This document shows positions 1 through 7,333 of a stretch of 64,000 bases of DNA, in pieces (the stretch's first letter is position 1; each line of letters begins with the position of its first letter). Source of the stretch: JALVIU01 sp964462295 (GTDB taxonomy: Bacteria; Atribacterota; JALVIU01). The notes beneath the pieces are model-generated. The model did no database searches, was not told the DNA's origin, and saw nothing but the letters and a program-made list of their open reading frames with translations. The stretch is from assembly GCA_964462295.1 (NCBI GenBank), contig CAYWXH010000003.1, positions 11,540 to 75,539 of the forward strand. The letters are read 5' to 3'. The position numbers and the translations under genes were made by a program.

Positions 1-2
1 CT

Positions 3-518
3 CAAACTACCCAAGGGGCACCTGTAATTGTGGTCACCCCTACTATGCAGGGCACCCAACAGAATGGTTTTACACAAATCCCAGAACCTCTAGGGGGTAT
101 CTCTATATCATCCATACCTCAAGGTGCCAATGTATTTTTAGATGGGATGAGAAAAGGTATTACCCCTATTACATTAGAAAACATTAAAGCAGGCGCACAT
201 AAGATAAAGATAGAACTTGGGGGATACGAAACCCTAGAGGAGAATGTTTATGTGCCAGAGGGAAAGATCACCTCTGTTGTTTATTCTCTTGTCCCTGTAA
301 AAAAGGTGGGTTATGTCTTTATAATTGATGCCGTAAAAGGTGCAAAAGTCTATGTGGATGGGAAGTATAAAGGGCATATTCCTCAGAGTGGAAACCTAAA
401 AATAGCCTTAAAACCAGGATATCACAATATTACTTTGATGAAAGAGGGTTATAACACTTGGACAAGAGGGGTAAATATTTCTGCAGAGCAAACAGTTTAT
501 ATTTTCCCGAATTCTTAA
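3..518 (+). CDS. PEGA-domain protein, 5' end outside the window
   Basis: The reading frame is open to the left edge (171 residues visible), so the true start lies upstream; the GTG at 30 is only the first start-like codon inside the window. Two PEGA-type repeats are visible. The first is centred on the FLDGMRKGITPI segment and ends with a GGYETLEE-like turn. The second is centred on YVDGKYKGHIP and ends GYNTW. PEGA domains are small beta-rich repeats found in extracytoplasmic, surface-associated bacterial proteins. The visible part has no signal peptide or membrane segment, but the N-terminus is missing. The next gene, 20 nt downstream, encodes a second protein of the same type, so the two look like a tandem pair. 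The precise role is unknown. Confidence 0.8.
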   Translation, partial: QTTQGAPVIVVTPTMQGTQQNGFTQIPEPLGGISISSIPQGANVFLDGMRKGITPITLENIKAGAHKIKIELGGYETLEENVYVPEGKITSVVYSLVPVKKVGYVFIIDAVKGAKVYVDGKYKGHIPQSGNLKIALKPGYHNITLMKEGYNTWTRGVNISAEQTVYIFPNS

Positions 519-538
519 TTTTTTAAGGGGGTGTTAAT

Positions 539-1144
539 ATGAAAAAAGGATGGTTGTTTTTTCTTGTTTTAGGTTTAGTTTTTTTAAACATAACTGCCTT
601 GGCTACAGAGACTGTAGTAGTTCCTTCAGGTTCTGTCTCTTATGGTGCAATATCTCTTACCCAGGTACCTGTGGGGGCAAAGGTATATCTTGATGGTGCC
701 TATATTGGGACTACCCCAATTACTGTAGGTAATGTAATGGTGGGCACTCATCATCTTACAGTGGAACTTCCCGGTTATGAACCCTACATCGCATATATCT
801 ATGTACCTGTAAATACAGTTGTAAATTATGTGTATCCATCTCAGATTGTATATGTCCCTATAACCTCTACCCAAGTGCTTTATCCACAGGTAGTTGTTGG
901 TTCTCCTGGGGTTGTAAGGGTAGAGCAATTTATGGCATATGTTACGATAGAATCTGCCCCACCATCTGCACAGGTCTATATGGATGGATTTTTTAGGGGA
1001 CTTACTGATAAAAATGGGAAATTAACTGTAGGAGTTGTATCTGCAGGAACACATCAGATAGTAGTAATAAAGGATGGAAATATAAAATGGCAGGGGTTTG
1101 TAACACTTCAGCCAGGAAATAAGATTACACTACACATAAAATAA
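539..1144 (+). CDS. secreted PEGA-domain protein
   Basis: A 201-residue protein with a clear signal peptide: MKK, then a hydrophobic core to about residue 20, with a probable cut after ALA before TETVV. Two PEGA repeats follow, around residues 35-85 (VYLDGAYIGTTPI) and 128-195 (VYMDGFFRGLTDK), joined by a Pro/Val/Tyr-rich linker. The protein is expected outside the cytoplasmic membrane, probably as a cell-surface or envelope-binding protein. The ATG is preceded by a good Shine-Dalgarno (AAGGGGG, about 523-529). It follows another PEGA gene and precedes a small Cys protein and RNase HIII in the same direction. The substrate or partner cannot be told from sequence. Confidence 0.85.
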   Translation: MKKGWLFFLVLGLVFLNITALATETVVVPSGSVSYGAISLTQVPVGAKVYLDGAYIGTTPITVGNVMVGTHHLTVELPGYEPYIAYIYVPVNTVVNYVYPSQIVYVPITSTQVLYPQVVVGSPGVVRVEQFMAYVTIESAPPSAQVYMDGFFRGLTDKNGKLTVGVVSAGTHQIVVIKDGNIKWQGFVTLQPGNKITLHIK

Positions 1145-1175
1145 AAATTTAATATTGAGAAAGGGGATGGTTAAA

Positions 1176-1367
1176 ATGCGAAACGAAAAAGGACTTTGTC
1201 AGGTGTGTAGGCATGTTGATAGGGAGCTTATGGAAAAAGAAGGGGTATATAAGTGTCTTATTACCCAAAAAATAAGGAAAAATCCTGTTGACCAATGTGA
1301 TTGGTTTTATCCTTCTCACTTGACAGAGTCTCATGAAAATGTAAAGGAAGAGAGCTTAGGGAATTAA
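1176..1367 (+). CDS. small cysteine-containing protein, unknown function
   Basis: A 63-residue protein. The start is placed at ATG 1176 because GAAAGGGG lies 8-12 nt upstream; in-frame TTG 1155 and ATG 1167 are alternatives. It has a CxxC pair near the N-terminus (LCQVCRHVD) and two more Cys (YKCLIT and DQCDWF), a spacing that could bind one metal ion as a small zinc knuckle. The C-terminus is charged. No signal peptide or membrane segment. It ends 2 nt before the RNase HIII start, so the two genes are likely cotranscribed. I do not recognise the family; it resembles small Cys-rich proteins often annotated as hypothetical. Confidence 0.6.
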   Translation: MRNEKGLCQVCRHVDRELMEKEGVYKCLITQKIRKNPVDQCDWFYPSHLTESHENVKEESLGN

Positions 1368-1369
1368 GT

Positions 1370-2212
1370 TTGAATATTTCTTTAGATTTCCCTTTAAAAT
1401 ATAAAGATAGGCTGTTCTTATGGTTGAAAAATAGGCACTTTTCATTTAAAAATTTAGAGTATGCCTTTTTCAAGGCAGAAAAGGATGGTATAAGTTTAAT
1501 CCTTTACAAAAGTGGAAAGCTGCTTATTCAGGGCAAAGAGTCAGAAGCCCTTTATAATGATATAAGAGATAAATTTTTTAAGATGAAAGAATCTACATGG
1601 ATGGGGACTGATGAGGCAGGAAAGGGAGATTATTTCGGTCCATTGGTAGTAGCAGGGGTTATTGTACAGCCTAAAGATGAGAGCAATCTTTTGAAAATAG
1701 GGATAAAGGATAGTAAGAGATTAAGCCCTGCTAAGATAGAAGAGCTAGCAGGGCTTATAAAAAAGAATTTTTTATTCAAGATATTAATAATCAAACCCGA
1801 AGAATACAACCGCATATACGAAGAAAAGAAGAATTTGAATCATATACTCAGTGATGCTCATATAAAAGTGATAAAGAGTCTTTCTGAGAGATACCCTGTA
1901 AATAGAGTAGTTGTGGATAAATTTTCAAAAAAATCTGGTATTCCCGAGTATTTTAAAAATAAGATAGAGATAGAGGAGGTCGTAGGGGGAGAGAGGGATG
2001 TGGCATGTGCAGCATCCTCTATTCTTGCACGATGTGCCTTCGAAAAAGAGATGAGAGAAATGAGTGCTAAGTATCAGTTTGAATTTCCAAAAGGTGCTGG
2101 CAAGAAAGTAAGAGAGGCGCTCTCTCTATTTTTAGATAGATTTTCTAAAGAGGAGTTAGGAAAAGTTGCAAAACTCCATTTTAAGTTGACAAAAGAGGTG
2201 TTTAATGGATAA
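1370..2212 (+). CDS. rnhC: ribonuclease HIII
   Basis: A 280-residue type 2 RNase H that cleaves the RNA strand of RNA-DNA hybrids, acting in the cytoplasm on R-loops and misincorporated ribonucleotides. The first ~75 residues form the TBP-like substrate-binding domain that separates RNase HIII from HII. The catalytic domain opens with DEAGKGDYFGPLVV (D81, E82), the RNase HIII-type signature. Further acidic residues are D183 (VVVDKF) and D210 (GERDVACAASS). The start is a TTG 2 nt after the previous stop. The 3' end overlaps the DUF2007 gene by 8 nt. Length is slightly short for the family but complete. Confidence 0.93.
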   Translation: MNISLDFPLKYKDRLFLWLKNRHFSFKNLEYAFFKAEKDGISLILYKSGKLLIQGKESEALYNDIRDKFFKMKESTWMGTDEAGKGDYFGPLVVAGVIVQPKDESNLLKIGIKDSKRLSPAKIEELAGLIKKNFLFKILIIKPEEYNRIYEEKKNLNHILSDAHIKVIKSLSERYPVNRVVVDKFSKKSGIPEYFKNKIEIEEVVGGERDVACAASSILARCAFEKEMREMSAKYQFEFPKGAGKKVREALSLFLDRFSKEELGKVAKLHFKLTKEVFNG

Positions 2213-2447
2213 AGAGGATTATGTCCTTATTTATGAGGCATGGGGAGAGGAGGAGGAAAAAGTAATTGAGGGACTTTTGAGGGCAAATGGTATTAAGGTA
2301 TTTGTAAAATCACATATAACACCCCTTACCCATCCTTTTACGGTGAATGGATTAGGAAGTTTTAAAATTATGGTAAAAAGTGAAGATAAAGAGTTGGCAG
2401 AGGCTATTTTGAAAGAGAAAATAGAGAATAAAAATGGAGGTGAATAG
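2205..2447 (+). CDS. DUF2007-like small protein
   Basis: An 80-residue soluble protein. Pattern: a beta strand (YVLIYEAWGEEEE), a helix (KVIEGLLRANGIKVFVKS), then a short loop and a strand (GSFKIMVKSEDKELAEAIL). This matches the DUF2007 family, often called putative signal-transducing proteins and thought to be small ferredoxin-like-fold regulators. It starts with ATG inside the end of rnhC (8 nt overlap) and stops 1 nt before the LemA start, so translation is probably coupled on both sides. No catalytic residues can be assigned. Confidence 0.7.
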   Translation: MDKEDYVLIYEAWGEEEEKVIEGLLRANGIKVFVKSHITPLTHPFTVNGLGSFKIMVKSEDKELAEAILKEKIENKNGGE

Positions 2448-2987
2448 ATGGTATATCTTATTATATTAGCTATTGTTATACTTTATGTTATATTTACTTA
2501 CAATAAATTAATCGTACTTAGAAACAGGGTAAAGAATGCATGGGCACAAGTACTTGTGCAGCTTAAGAGAAGGGCAGATCTTATCCCAAATTTGGTAGAG
2601 ACGGTGAAGGGGTATGCCTCTCATGAAAAGACTGTTTTTGAAAATGTTACAAAGGCAAGAACTCAGTTTCTCTCTGCTACTACACCCACGGAACAGATGG
2701 AAGCAAGTAATATGCTTACAGGGGCATTGAGAACCCTTTTTGCAGTGGCTGAGAACTATCCACAACTTAAGGCAAATGAGAATTTTCTAAAACTTCAAGA
2801 AGACCTAACAGATACAGAAAACAAGATTGCATTTTCTCGTGAGTTTTACAATGATACAGTAATGAAATATAACAATGCTATTCAGATGTTCCCTGCTAAC
2901 CTTTTGGCTGGAATGTTTGGTTTTCAACCTGAAAAACTATTTGAGATACCCGAGGAGGATAGGGAGCCCGTTAAGGTTCAATTTTGA
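2448..2987 (+). CDS. lemA: LemA family membrane protein
   Basis: A 179-residue protein with one N-terminal membrane segment (residues 1-18, YLIILAIVILYVIFTY) followed by a long helical domain. The segment after the anchor has the LemA hallmarks: a short basic stretch, NAWAQVLVQLKRRADLIPNL, then ETVKGYASHEKTVFE. LemA proteins are membrane-anchored, mostly helical proteins of unclear function, with the helical part predicted outside. The start ATG immediately follows the DUF2007 stop and is preceded by GGAGGTGA. The stop overlaps the next start (TGATG). No TPM-domain or metalloprotease partner, which often accompanies lemA, is seen nearby. Confidence 0.92.
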   Translation: MVYLIILAIVILYVIFTYNKLIVLRNRVKNAWAQVLVQLKRRADLIPNLVETVKGYASHEKTVFENVTKARTQFLSATTPTEQMEASNMLTGALRTLFAVAENYPQLKANENFLKLQEDLTDTENKIAFSREFYNDTVMKYNNAIQMFPANLLAGMFGFQPEKLFEIPEEDREPVKVQF

Positions 2988-4660
2988 TGAATCCTGTTCA
3001 GAAATCTTTTGAAAAACGAGTCAAAGGAGAAGAGGGCCTTTTTGGAAATGTCTATGGGAAAAGGCTCTCTTTTTTGATTTCTTATCCAAATTATTACAAT
3101 ATTGGTATGGCAAATCTTGGATTTCAATCCATATATTATACCTTATTAAGGGATGAGCGGATTTTAGTTGATCGAGCCTTTTTGCCATACCCTGATGAGG
3201 AAGATTACCTAAAGAGGACGAACACCCCTCTCTTTTCTTATACCACTTATATGTCTCTTCAAGATTTCGATATAGTTGCCTTTTCTATATCTTTTGAACC
3301 CGATTATCTTAATTTTATAAAAATGTTAGACCTTTCTGGCATACCTCTCTATGCAAAAGATAGGGGGAAAGAGTCTCCTCTTATAATAGTGGGAGGGGTT
3401 GCCCCAAGTGCCAACCCATTGCCTATAAAGCCTTTTGCAGATATATTTGTTATAGGCGAGGGAGAAGAGATTATACATGATATTATAGACCTTGTTATTC
3501 ATGAAAAAGAGAGAGAATCTATCCTTAGGATTCTTTCAAAATGGAGAGGAATCTATGTCCCGAAATATCCAGTACATAGGGTAGAGAGGTTATGGGTTGA
3601 AGATGTAGATAAATATCCTTCAGAGAGTGTGCTTTATTCTAAAGAACAAGAGTTTCCTGATATGCATCTTATAGAGATAGGCAGGGGTTGTGGAAGGGGC
3701 TGTAGGTTTTGTATGGCAGGTTATATATATAGACCTGTGCGAAACAGAGGATATGATGTTATAATGGAATCTGCAAAGCGTGGTAGTAGGTATAGAAAAA
3801 AGGTCGGGCTTGTAAGTCCAAGTGTATCGGATCATCCTGAAATACTTGATATACTTAGAGGTATCTTAGATATGGGATTAGGTATAGGGATCTCATCTCT
3901 TAGGTCAGATTCTGCAACAAGAGAGCTCTTTGGCCTTTTGAAAAGAGGTGGTTTGAGGACTATCACCCTTGCCCCTGAAGTGGGGACAGATAAGATGAGA
4001 GAGGTTATTAATAAAAATATATACCCTGATCTGCTTTTTGAAAAAATAGGGGATGCCATATCTGAGGGAATAAAGAGTGTTAAGCTTTATTTTTTGGTAG
4101 GCCTACCCGAAGAAACTGATGATGATATAGAAGGGATAGTGGGGCTTATAGAAGATTTGCTTTCCCAATTTAAATCCCTTAGAGAGCTTATTATCAGTAT
4201 AAATCCCTTTATTCCAAAACCTCATACCCCATTTGAAGTTTTTCCTCAAGAACGAGAAGATGTGGTAAATAGGCGTCTTTTATATATTGAAAATACTTTG
4301 AGAAAGAGGTATAATCGAATTAAAATTCTTCCTCGAGAGATTAAGTATTATGTATTACAGGGACTGCTTTCTCGGGGAGGAGAAGAGATTGCTCCTTTCC
4401 TTCCAGAGATAGCCAGAAAAGGTCCCAGAAGGTTTAAGAAGATAGTTCCTTATGAACTAATAGAAAAAACTATCTTTTCTCCTTTAAAGGAGGAAGATCT
4501 GCCATGGAGGATTATTGATACAATGGTAAGCCCTTCATATCTTGCAAGAGAAAGGAAATTAATGAAAAAGAGAAGATTTACCCCACCATGCCCACCACAG
4601 GGGTGTACTATGTGTGGAGTTTGTCAAGAGAGAGGAGGAATTTATGAAAGATTTGGATGA
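2987..4660 (+). CDS. radical SAM protein with B12-binding-like N-terminus
   Basis: A 557-residue radical SAM protein. The N-terminal ~190 residues have a Rossmann-type, B12-binding-like arrangement (SYPNYYNIGMANLGFQSIYY, then VGGVAPSANPLP and IGEGEE). The [4Fe-4S]/SAM motif is C235-x3-C239-x2-C242 (RGCGRGCRFC). A C-terminal Cys cluster (CPPQGCTMCGVC) could hold a second cluster. This is the family usually annotated as TIGR03960-like uncharacterised radical SAM proteins. ATG 2987 is chosen because it overlaps the LemA stop (TGATG); the TTG one codon earlier is less likely. The 3' end overlaps the antiporter start by 17 nt. The reaction is unknown. Confidence 0.85.
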   Translation: MNPVQKSFEKRVKGEEGLFGNVYGKRLSFLISYPNYYNIGMANLGFQSIYYTLLRDERILVDRAFLPYPDEEDYLKRTNTPLFSYTTYMSLQDFDIVAFSISFEPDYLNFIKMLDLSGIPLYAKDRGKESPLIIVGGVAPSANPLPIKPFADIFVIGEGEEIIHDIIDLVIHEKERESILRILSKWRGIYVPKYPVHRVERLWVEDVDKYPSESVLYSKEQEFPDMHLIEIGRGCGRGCRFCMAGYIYRPVRNRGYDVIMESAKRGSRYRKKVGLVSPSVSDHPEILDILRGILDMGLGIGISSLRSDSATRELFGLLKRGGLRTITLAPEVGTDKMREVINKNIYPDLLFEKIGDAISEGIKSVKLYFLVGLPEETDDDIEGIVGLIEDLLSQFKSLRELIISINPFIPKPHTPFEVFPQEREDVVNRRLLYIENTLRKRYNRIKILPREIKYYVLQGLLSRGGEEIAPFLPEIARKGPRRFKKIVPYELIEKTIFSPLKEEDLPWRIIDTMVSPSYLARERKLMKKRRFTPPCPPQGCTMCGVCQERGGIYERFG

Positions 4661-5831
4661 AATATTAAAGATTGCAATAATTACCATTATTGGAAAGCTT
4701 GGTGCTGCATGGTCACTTTCTTTTTCTATGCCTACTGTTATTGGGTTTTTGGCCGTAGGTTTTATCCTTGGCCCCTCTGTATTGGGTATAATTCATGCCG
4801 ATAAGGTTATTCATACTATGTCTGATATAGGTGTGATTATAATCCTTTTTCTTGCGGGAATGGAGACAGACCTTGACCAGCTTAAAAGACAGGCGAAAGA
4901 TGCCCTTCTTGCAGCTACTGGTGGTGTAACTTTGCCATTTGTGTTTGCTTTATTAATTTTACCCTTTGTAAAATACTCTTTTACTCAAAGTCTCCTTATG
5001 GGTACGGTGCTTACCGCAACAAGTGTAAGTATCTCTGTACAGGTTCTTGCTGAGATGAAAAAGTTAAGGTCAAAGGAGGGTGCTACAATTTTAGGTGCAG
5101 CCATTGCAGATGATGTAATGGGAATTCTTATCCTGACTTTTGTTATAACTTTTATAGGAGAAGAAGGGAAAAATCCATATTTTTCTTTCATATACATACT
5201 TATATATTTTATCCTGGGATTTTATCTTGGTAAGAAATTCCTTCCATATTTCTTTAAATGGACTTCCCGTTTTAAGCTAAAATATATGATACCTACCATG
5301 GCTATTGGTATTATGTTTTTTTATGCATGGCTTGCCCATCATCTTGGTGCTGCATATATTACAGGGGCATATCTTGCGGGATTGGTTCTTGGTACTACGC
5401 ATTATCGTCAGGTTATTCATGAGATAGCAGATATATTGGGTGCAGACTTTTTTTCTATCATGTTTTTTGTAACTATAGGGCTTGAGGCTGATATCAAAGA
5501 TTTTAGATGGGCTTCTATAATTGATCTTGTCATTATTTTATCCATAGCTATTTTTGGTAAACTTATAGGTTCAGGTGGAGGAGTTTTTATATTAGGTTAT
5601 AAACCTATAGAGGCCATTAGGGTAGGTGTGGGTATGATCCCAAGGGGAGAAGTTGCCCTTGTGGTTGCCGCTATGGCTCTAAGATATAATATTTTTAACA
5701 GTTATCAGTTTTCTTCTGTAGTGGCTACAGTGCTTATAACTGCATTTCTTACTCCTATACTGCTTAAAAAAGTCTTTTCTTCAGAGGATATGGGTAACTT
5801 GCGAGGGAAGAGAGGTATTAAAAAATCTTAA
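4644..5831 (+). CDS. CPA2-type cation/proton antiporter
   Basis: A 395-residue integral membrane protein with about 12 hydrophobic segments, fitting the Na+/H+ exchanger (PF00999) family. The TM5 motif is ADDV with adjacent D156-D157. A double Asp here is typical of CPA2, generally electrogenic exchangers, whereas CPA1 has Asn-Asp. No C-terminal TrkA-N domain is present, so it is the short NapA-like form rather than KefB/C. Start at ATG 4644 is set by AGAGGAGGAA 5 nt upstream; the longer in-frame start at 4614 has no ribosome site. It overlaps the radical SAM gene by 17 nt and converges on the ArsB-like gene with a 14 nt tail-to-tail overlap. Confidence 0.88.
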   Translation: MKDLDEILKIAIITIIGKLGAAWSLSFSMPTVIGFLAVGFILGPSVLGIIHADKVIHTMSDIGVIIILFLAGMETDLDQLKRQAKDALLAATGGVTLPFVFALLILPFVKYSFTQSLLMGTVLTATSVSISVQVLAEMKKLRSKEGATILGAAIADDVMGILILTFVITFIGEEGKNPYFSFIYILIYFILGFYLGKKFLPYFFKWTSRFKLKYMIPTMAIGIMFFYAWLAHHLGAAYITGAYLAGLVLGTTHYRQVIHEIADILGADFFSIMFFVTIGLEADIKDFRWASIIDLVIILSIAIFGKLIGSGGGVFILGYKPIEAIRVGVGMIPRGEVALVVAAMALRYNIFNSYQFSSVVATVLITAFLTPILLKKVFSSEDMGNLRGKRGIKKS

Positions 5832-7155
5832 GCATGTAATATCTTATCCATATGTATAAAAAGCCTATCACTACACTCTCTATCATTATAGGCATACCAT
5901 ATCTAAAAAATTCTCCAAAACTGATTTTGTGCCCATGCTTTTCTGATATGCCAGATACTACTACATTTGCCGTAGCCCCTACTAGTGTGCCATTTCCTCC
6001 AAGACATCCTCCAAGAGAGAGTGCAATCCAAATAGGTAACACAGCAGGTGAGTGAAGTACAGCCAAAGAAGTAGGGGATGCAGAAGGCATCCCTGAAATG
6101 ACAGGTGCCATATGGGCGATGAGGGGATTCATGGTAGCTACATATGGAATATTATCTACAAAAGCAGAGGTAAATGCAGAAAACCATAGAATTACCCCAG
6201 ATGTTAAGAAAGAATGTCCTCCTGTGAGATCAAGGACTTTTTGGGAGAGTATCTGAATTATACCTACTTTTACCATAGAACCTACTATAATAAATAACCC
6301 TCCAAAGAAAAATAGTGTGGTCCATTCTATCCGTTCAAGCATTTCATGTATGTTTGTTTTTGAAATACCAAGCATCAAGGTGGCACCTGTAAGTGCCACT
6401 ATGGCTGGCTCTAATCCAAGGGCCCCGTGAATAAAGAACCCAAAAATAACTCCTGTAAGTACAATGAGGACTTTTTTGAGGAGCACGGGATCTTTTATGG
6501 CCTTCTTTTCGTCCATTTTAAGGATTTTTTTTGCCTTTTCTTCATTGTATCTAAAACTATGTGAAAACATAATTTTTAGGGTAAGAATATATACAAGCAA
6601 TATAATGATTACGGCAGGGGTAAGATGATTGATAAAATCTATAAAACCTAATTTTGCTTTACTTGCTATCATGATGTTTGGTGGGTCTCCTATAAGGGTA
6701 GCTGTGCCACCTATATTTGAAGCAAGGGCCTCTGATATGAGAAAAGGAACCGCAGGAAGTTCCATTGCATCTGAGATAAATAGTGTGATAGGGGCTATAA
6801 ACAGAACGGTTGTAACATTATCCAAAAATGCAGAAATTACCGCTGTTACAAGTACAAAGAGGACCATAAGGGCATATGGCTTTGCCTTTGAAAGTTTTAC
6901 GGCCTTTACCGCAATCCATTCAAATATGCCTGTCTGCTTAGTTATGTTGACAATGATCATCATAGACATGAGTAAGATGATAACATCCCAGTCTATTCCA
7001 TATTCTGTAGAGTAAAATGCATTTTCGAAATTTAATATATGAAAAAGTAGTATGAGGGTAGCCCCAGAGAGGGCAATAACTACCCTGTGAATTTTTCCTA
7101 TGCCCAGTGCGATATATGTGGATATAAAAATTATCACAACAATTATGTTTTCCAT
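5818..7155 (-). CDS. ArsB/NhaD-type ion transporter
   Basis: A 445-residue polytopic membrane protein with about 11-12 hydrophobic segments in two homologous halves. Each half has a conserved FxDN loop (SAFLDNVTTVLFIAP and SAFVDNIPYVATMNP), the pattern of the ArsB/NhaD/SLC13 superfamily. It could be a Na+/H+ antiporter or an arsenite or dicarboxylate permease; these cannot be separated here, and no ars regulator lies beside it. It is the only minus-strand gene in the window. It has no convincing ribosome-binding site, and its predicted promoter puts +1 on the ATG. The 3' end overlaps the convergent antiporter by 14 nt. Confidence 0.85.
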   Translation of the reverse strand: MENIIVVIIFISTYIALGIGKIHRVVIALSGATLILLFHILNFENAFYSTEYGIDWDVIILLMSMMIIVNITKQTGIFEWIAVKAVKLSKAKPYALMVLFVLVTAVISAFLDNVTTVLFIAPITLFISDAMELPAVPFLISEALASNIGGTATLIGDPPNIMIASKAKLGFIDFINHLTPAVIIILLVYILTLKIMFSHSFRYNEEKAKKILKMDEKKAIKDPVLLKKVLIVLTGVIFGFFIHGALGLEPAIVALTGATLMLGISKTNIHEMLERIEWTTLFFFGGLFIIVGSMVKVGIIQILSQKVLDLTGGHSFLTSGVILWFSAFTSAFVDNIPYVATMNPLIAHMAPVISGMPSASPTSLAVLHSPAVLPIWIALSLGGCLGGNGTLVGATANVVVSGISEKHGHKISFGEFFRYGMPIMIESVVIGFLYIWIRYYMLKIF

Positions 7156-7161
7156 ATTTTA

Positions 7162-7189
7162 ACTATACTACCAGATTTCTATTTGTCAA
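7162..7189 (-). promoter_or_regulatory. promoter of the ArsB-like gene (leaderless)
   Basis: Read on the minus strand: TTGACA (7189-7184), 16 nt spacer, TATAGT (7167-7162). Six nucleotides then separate the -10 from the ATG at 7155, so +1 falls on the A of the start codon. No Shine-Dalgarno fits upstream. A perfect -35 match makes this one of the stronger promoters in the window. Confidence 0.7.
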
Positions 7190-7223
7190 GGGTTTAATAT
7201 AGAATATAAATTTATTTTACTTT

Positions 7224-7241
7224 ATTTGTTTAAAAACAAAT
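7224..7241. repeat. 18-bp palindrome between divergent promoters
   Basis: ATTTGTTT-AA-AAACAAAT, perfect 8-bp arms, located between the arsB-like promoter (7162-7189) and the PfkB promoter (7276-7304). The position suits a repressor or activator site controlling one or both genes. The regulator is unknown. Confidence 0.45.
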
Positions 7242-7275
7242 TACTTTCTAGTTTATAAAAATATTTAACTTCCTC

Positions 7276-7304
7276 TGGAAAAAGGTTGTTATATATGTTA
7301 TAAT
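7276..7304 (+). promoter_or_regulatory. extended -10 promoter for the PfkB/CBS/PFK operon
   Basis: TGTTATAAT: perfect -10 at 7299-7304 with an upstream TG (7296-7297). The -35 region 17 nt upstream (TGGAAA, 7276-7281) is weak, as expected for extended -10 promoters. Predicted +1 near 7311 gives a leader of about 23 nt containing AGAGGAGGG before ATG 7334. Confidence 0.65.
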
Positions 7305-7333
7305 GAATATACAAAAAAGAAGAGGAGGGCTAA

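Noticed and set aside
6629..7015. 128-residue plus-strand ORF inside the ArsB-like gene
   Set aside because: It lies within the conserved minus-strand transporter and shows no independent signals.
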